This document shows, one piece after another, positions 61,982 through 64,000 of a DNA stretch of 64,000 nucleotides. The translations under genes and the position numbers were made by a program. Positions within the stretch are counted from its first letter, which is position 1; the number at the start of each line of letters is the position of its first letter. The notes beneath the pieces are model-generated. The model was not told where the DNA came from, searched no databases, and saw nothing but the letters and a program-made list of their open reading frames with translations. Origin of the DNA: Bacillota bacterium (GTDB taxonomy: Bacteria; Bacillota; Clostridia; Lachnospirales; Lachnospiraceae); contig JAEVYY010000007.1 of NCBI GenBank assembly GCA_023392535.1, positions 124,001-188,000 on the forward strand, in the 5' to 3' direction.

Positions 61982-63349
61982 ATGATGTTACAGGAATATA
62001 ATAGAAGAATAAGAACACATATGCTTCAAAATGAAGATATGACGGAACGGTACTTAAATCCATCCGATATCTATATCATAAATGGCTACCGTATTGATGT
62101 TTTTGTAAGTGGATTGAATTCACCGATAGGGATGGTTTTTAATGAAGATGGAGATATGTTGGTTGCAGATTCCGGATTGGCTACTGGTTATCCGAAGGTG
62201 CTACAGCTCGTTAACAATCAGTTTGAAATCATTGCAGAAGATTTTAATGTGCCGATATCGGGAATTAATTATTTAAATGGGGTAATTTATGTATCTCACC
62301 GCGGATTTATTACAAAAATTTTTAAGGATGGTACCAGACAAAATATTATCATGGGGTTGCCAAGTAATGGGGATCATTACAATAATCCAGTCACCTTTTC
62401 GCCAGATCAAAAGTTGTATTTTGGACAGGGAACAGTTACCAATAGTGGAGTGGTTGGGAATGACAATGAGTGGATACCCAGCTCTCCCTTATTGTGTGAC
62501 TATGCAGGCGATTACATCATGCTTCATGGACAAAATTACGAGACCTATAATATTCTGACCGAAGCATTACCGGATAATATTGCCAAAACGGGTGCATTTT
62601 CTCCTTATGGAATACCCAATATACCCTTTGAAATTAGAAAAAAATATATCAAAGCTTCTGGAAGCATATTAAGAGCAAATCTGGATGGATCGGATTTGGA
62701 ACAAGTTGCTTGGGGATTTCGGAATCCTGCATGTTTAAAATTTGATAACAGTGGTCAACTATATGCGATTAATAATGGTTATACTGCGACGGGAAGCAGA
62801 CCAATAGAGAATGCGACCGATGAGTTCTATTTTATAGTACCTGATTTATGGTATGGATGGCCGGATTATTCTGGGGGCGAAGCAGTAAATTCTCCTAGAT
62901 TCACTCCAAGTGGTGGTCTTCAGCCTACACTACTACTAAAGAATCAACCAAATGTACCGCCCAGACCTTTTGTGACTTTTCCTCCAAATTCAACGATACG
63001 ATCGTTTGAATTTAATTATAATACGAATTTTGGTCCTTATGGAGAGGTATATGTAGCAGAATTTGGAAGCACGGTACATACAAAGGTAGGAGATGCAATA
63101 TCCTATGCCAGTGCTGGGCATAGAATTTCAAAGATCGACATGCGATCCCGGACCATAAGTACCTTCGCAATCAATAAAACGGGCTTTCCGGCATCTTTAT
63201 CAAGAGAAGGAGGGTTTGAAAGGCCATCGCACCTTATTTTCGGGCCCGAAGGAGCCATGTATATTGTGGATACTGGGATGAATATTTTAGGCGATCCCGA
63301 TGCCTTCCTACCAAATACGGGGGTGATTTGGAGCGTATACCCAATTTAG
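61982..63349 (+). CDS. sugar-dehydrogenase-like beta-propeller (NHL/SGDH type)
   Basis: The 455-residue protein is a soluble propeller with blade motifs FVSGLNSPIGMVFNEDGDML, YLNGVIYVSHRG, GFRNPACLKFDNSGQLYAINNG and AMYIVDTGMN. It resembles sugar dehydrogenase-like and NHL proteins but the usual HNGG catalytic region is replaced by GDHYNNPVTFSPDQ, so oxidase activity is doubtful. There is no signal peptide. Only GGGTGA precedes the tandem ATGATG start. It follows the MATE gene by 37 bases. A better-conserved relative is at 15393. Confidence 0.78.
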   Translation: MMLQEYNRRIRTHMLQNEDMTERYLNPSDIYIINGYRIDVFVSGLNSPIGMVFNEDGDMLVADSGLATGYPKVLQLVNNQFEIIAEDFNVPISGINYLNGVIYVSHRGFITKIFKDGTRQNIIMGLPSNGDHYNNPVTFSPDQKLYFGQGTVTNSGVVGNDNEWIPSSPLLCDYAGDYIMLHGQNYETYNILTEALPDNIAKTGAFSPYGIPNIPFEIRKKYIKASGSILRANLDGSDLEQVAWGFRNPACLKFDNSGQLYAINNGYTATGSRPIENATDEFYFIVPDLWYGWPDYSGGEAVNSPRFTPSGGLQPTLLLKNQPNVPPRPFVTFPPNSTIRSFEFNYNTNFGPYGEVYVAEFGSTVHTKVGDAISYASAGHRISKIDMRSRTISTFAINKTGFPASLSREGGFERPSHLIFGPEGAMYIVDTGMNILGDPDAFLPNTGVIWSVYPI

Positions 63350-63446
63350 AATAGTTGTTACCCATGAGTGATAAGTATTTGAGCAAGATTGATGAAAAAC
63401 ACGGATAGGACGCTTGCTATAATCATTGTTTGGAGGTGAACTAAAA

Positions 63447-64000
63447 TTGAGTAAAAATAAAAGTGTTTTGAAAGTCATCAATTTTATAGAGAAACATCTG
63501 TCAGAAAAGCTGGATCTTAATATGGTTGCAGATTCCGTTCATTACTCAAAATATCATTTACATCGTATGTTCACAAATACAGTCGGCTTAACAATGCATG
63601 ATTATATACAACGGCGGCGGTTGACAGAAGCGGCAAAACTGCTGGTATTCTCGGATAACACAATTTTGGATATTGCATTACATGCAGGTTATGAGAGCCA
63701 ACAGGCTTTTCATGATATTTTCAGAGCCATGTATAAACAGCCTCCGAATCAATTTAGAAGAAATGAGGTATTTTATCCATTGCAACTCAAATATCAAATC
63801 GGAAATGATTTACGACTAAAAAGTAAAAAAGAGATTCGTAATAGCGAAATTCTTCCAGCTGTGGAAGAAGATATCCCCTTGTGGATGGAACTGGTGCGCC
63901 TGGTGATTGACGGTTTTCCTAAATTAGACGAAGAAAAGCATATTCAAGTTCTGAAGAGTCGAATTCAAAACAAGGAAGCATTTATCATGAAGGAAGATAC
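63447..64000 (+). CDS. AraC-family regulator fused to a GNAT-like domain (3' end outside window)
   Basis: A TTG at 63447 follows GGAGGTG by about 10 bases and opens a frame that runs off the window. It reads an AraC double HTH (residues ~5-105: FIEKHLSEKLDLNMVADSV, ILDIALHAGYESQQAFHDIF) and from ~125 EILPAVEEDIPLWMELVRLV, FPKLDEEKHIQVLKSRI, matching the start of a GNAT acetyltransferase domain. Such AraC-GNAT fusions are known in clostridia, with no settled role. At least 184 residues are visible. The TTG start and the missing end make the exact limits uncertain. Confidence 0.8.
   Translation, partial: MSKNKSVLKVINFIEKHLSEKLDLNMVADSVHYSKYHLHRMFTNTVGLTMHDYIQRRRLTEAAKLLVFSDNTILDIALHAGYESQQAFHDIFRAMYKQPPNQFRRNEVFYPLQLKYQIGNDLRLKSKKEIRNSEILPAVEEDIPLWMELVRLVIDGFPKLDEEKHIQVLKSRIQNKEAFIMKED

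Noticed and set aside
1..64000. tRNA, rRNA, CRISPR array, insertion sequence or origin
   Set aside because: I read both strands for cloverleaf-like, repeat-spacer and transposase patterns and found none I could support; short repeats present are operators and terminators.

Overview
The window is about 38% GC by eye and reads as chromosomal DNA of a spore-forming, anaerobic Firmicute, most likely a Lachnospiraceae-type Clostridium relative. The clues are pyruvate phosphate dikinase, spore photoproduct lyase, LysM/GH18 spore-type proteins, EFR1 and NBP35-type Fe-S proteins, strong AGGAGG ribosome sites, TTGACA-N17-TATAAT-like promoters, and a Cys-rich RiPP locus of the clostridial CLI_3235/CcpM type. 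I see no rRNA, tRNA, CRISPR array, transposase or prophage.

Layout. 1-7.3 kb: the C-terminus of ppdK, glycerate kinase, an MBL hydrolase, a DUF4397 protein translationally coupled to a staygreen-family protein, a pirin, a lipoprotein, and an MFS exporter behind what looks like a translational attenuator (12-codon leader ORF plus a hairpin that masks the ribosome site). 7.4-22.3 kb: a glycosyltransferase, a GH3 lipoprotein, a YetF/DUF421 protein, an AraC-GyrI / UvrA-like / serine hydrolase operon, a soluble sugar-dehydrogenase-like propeller, a MocR regulator divergent from an EamA transporter, a solo B3/B4 protein, a DUF2089-YvlB-YvlD-type envelope operon and a DNRLRE protein. 22.5-33.5 kb: a LysM/degenerate-GH18 protein, TetR plus nitroreductase, DinB, LysR, TetR plus acetolactate synthase (ilvB-ilvN), an orphan FtsX permease and an EFR1 ferredoxin. 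33.5-36.4 kb: a broken NifX-like gene, splB, DUF134 and an Mrp/NBP35 ATPase.

36.5-43.2 kb is the most interesting block, a ribosomally made peptide locus. It holds an ABC exporter, a 72-residue precursor with seven Cys in 17 residues, a radical SAM/SPASM maturase, a maturation protein with a degenerate P-loop, an acyl-carrier-like protein that lacks the phosphopantetheine serine, and a subtilisin-like protease whose C-terminal half looks like a second copy of the P-loop-like maturation protein. A hairpin between precursor and maturase probably sets stoichiometry.

43.2-57.4 kb is a transport regulon. It has two ABC half-transporter pairs, a DUF6176 protein, an ECF importer (S, T and fused A components) and a deletion remnant of another ABC gene. 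Five units carry the same 16-bp palindrome (GTTAGT-N4-ACTAAC), so one unseen regulator probably controls them together; metal, siderophore or haem traffic is a hypothesis. 54.7-62 kb holds two TetR-led drug-response units: TetR plus MATE, and TetR plus a rifampin-phosphotransferase-like enzyme plus MATE. The window ends with a second sugar-dehydrogenase-like propeller and the start of an AraC-GNAT fusion gene that runs off the edge.
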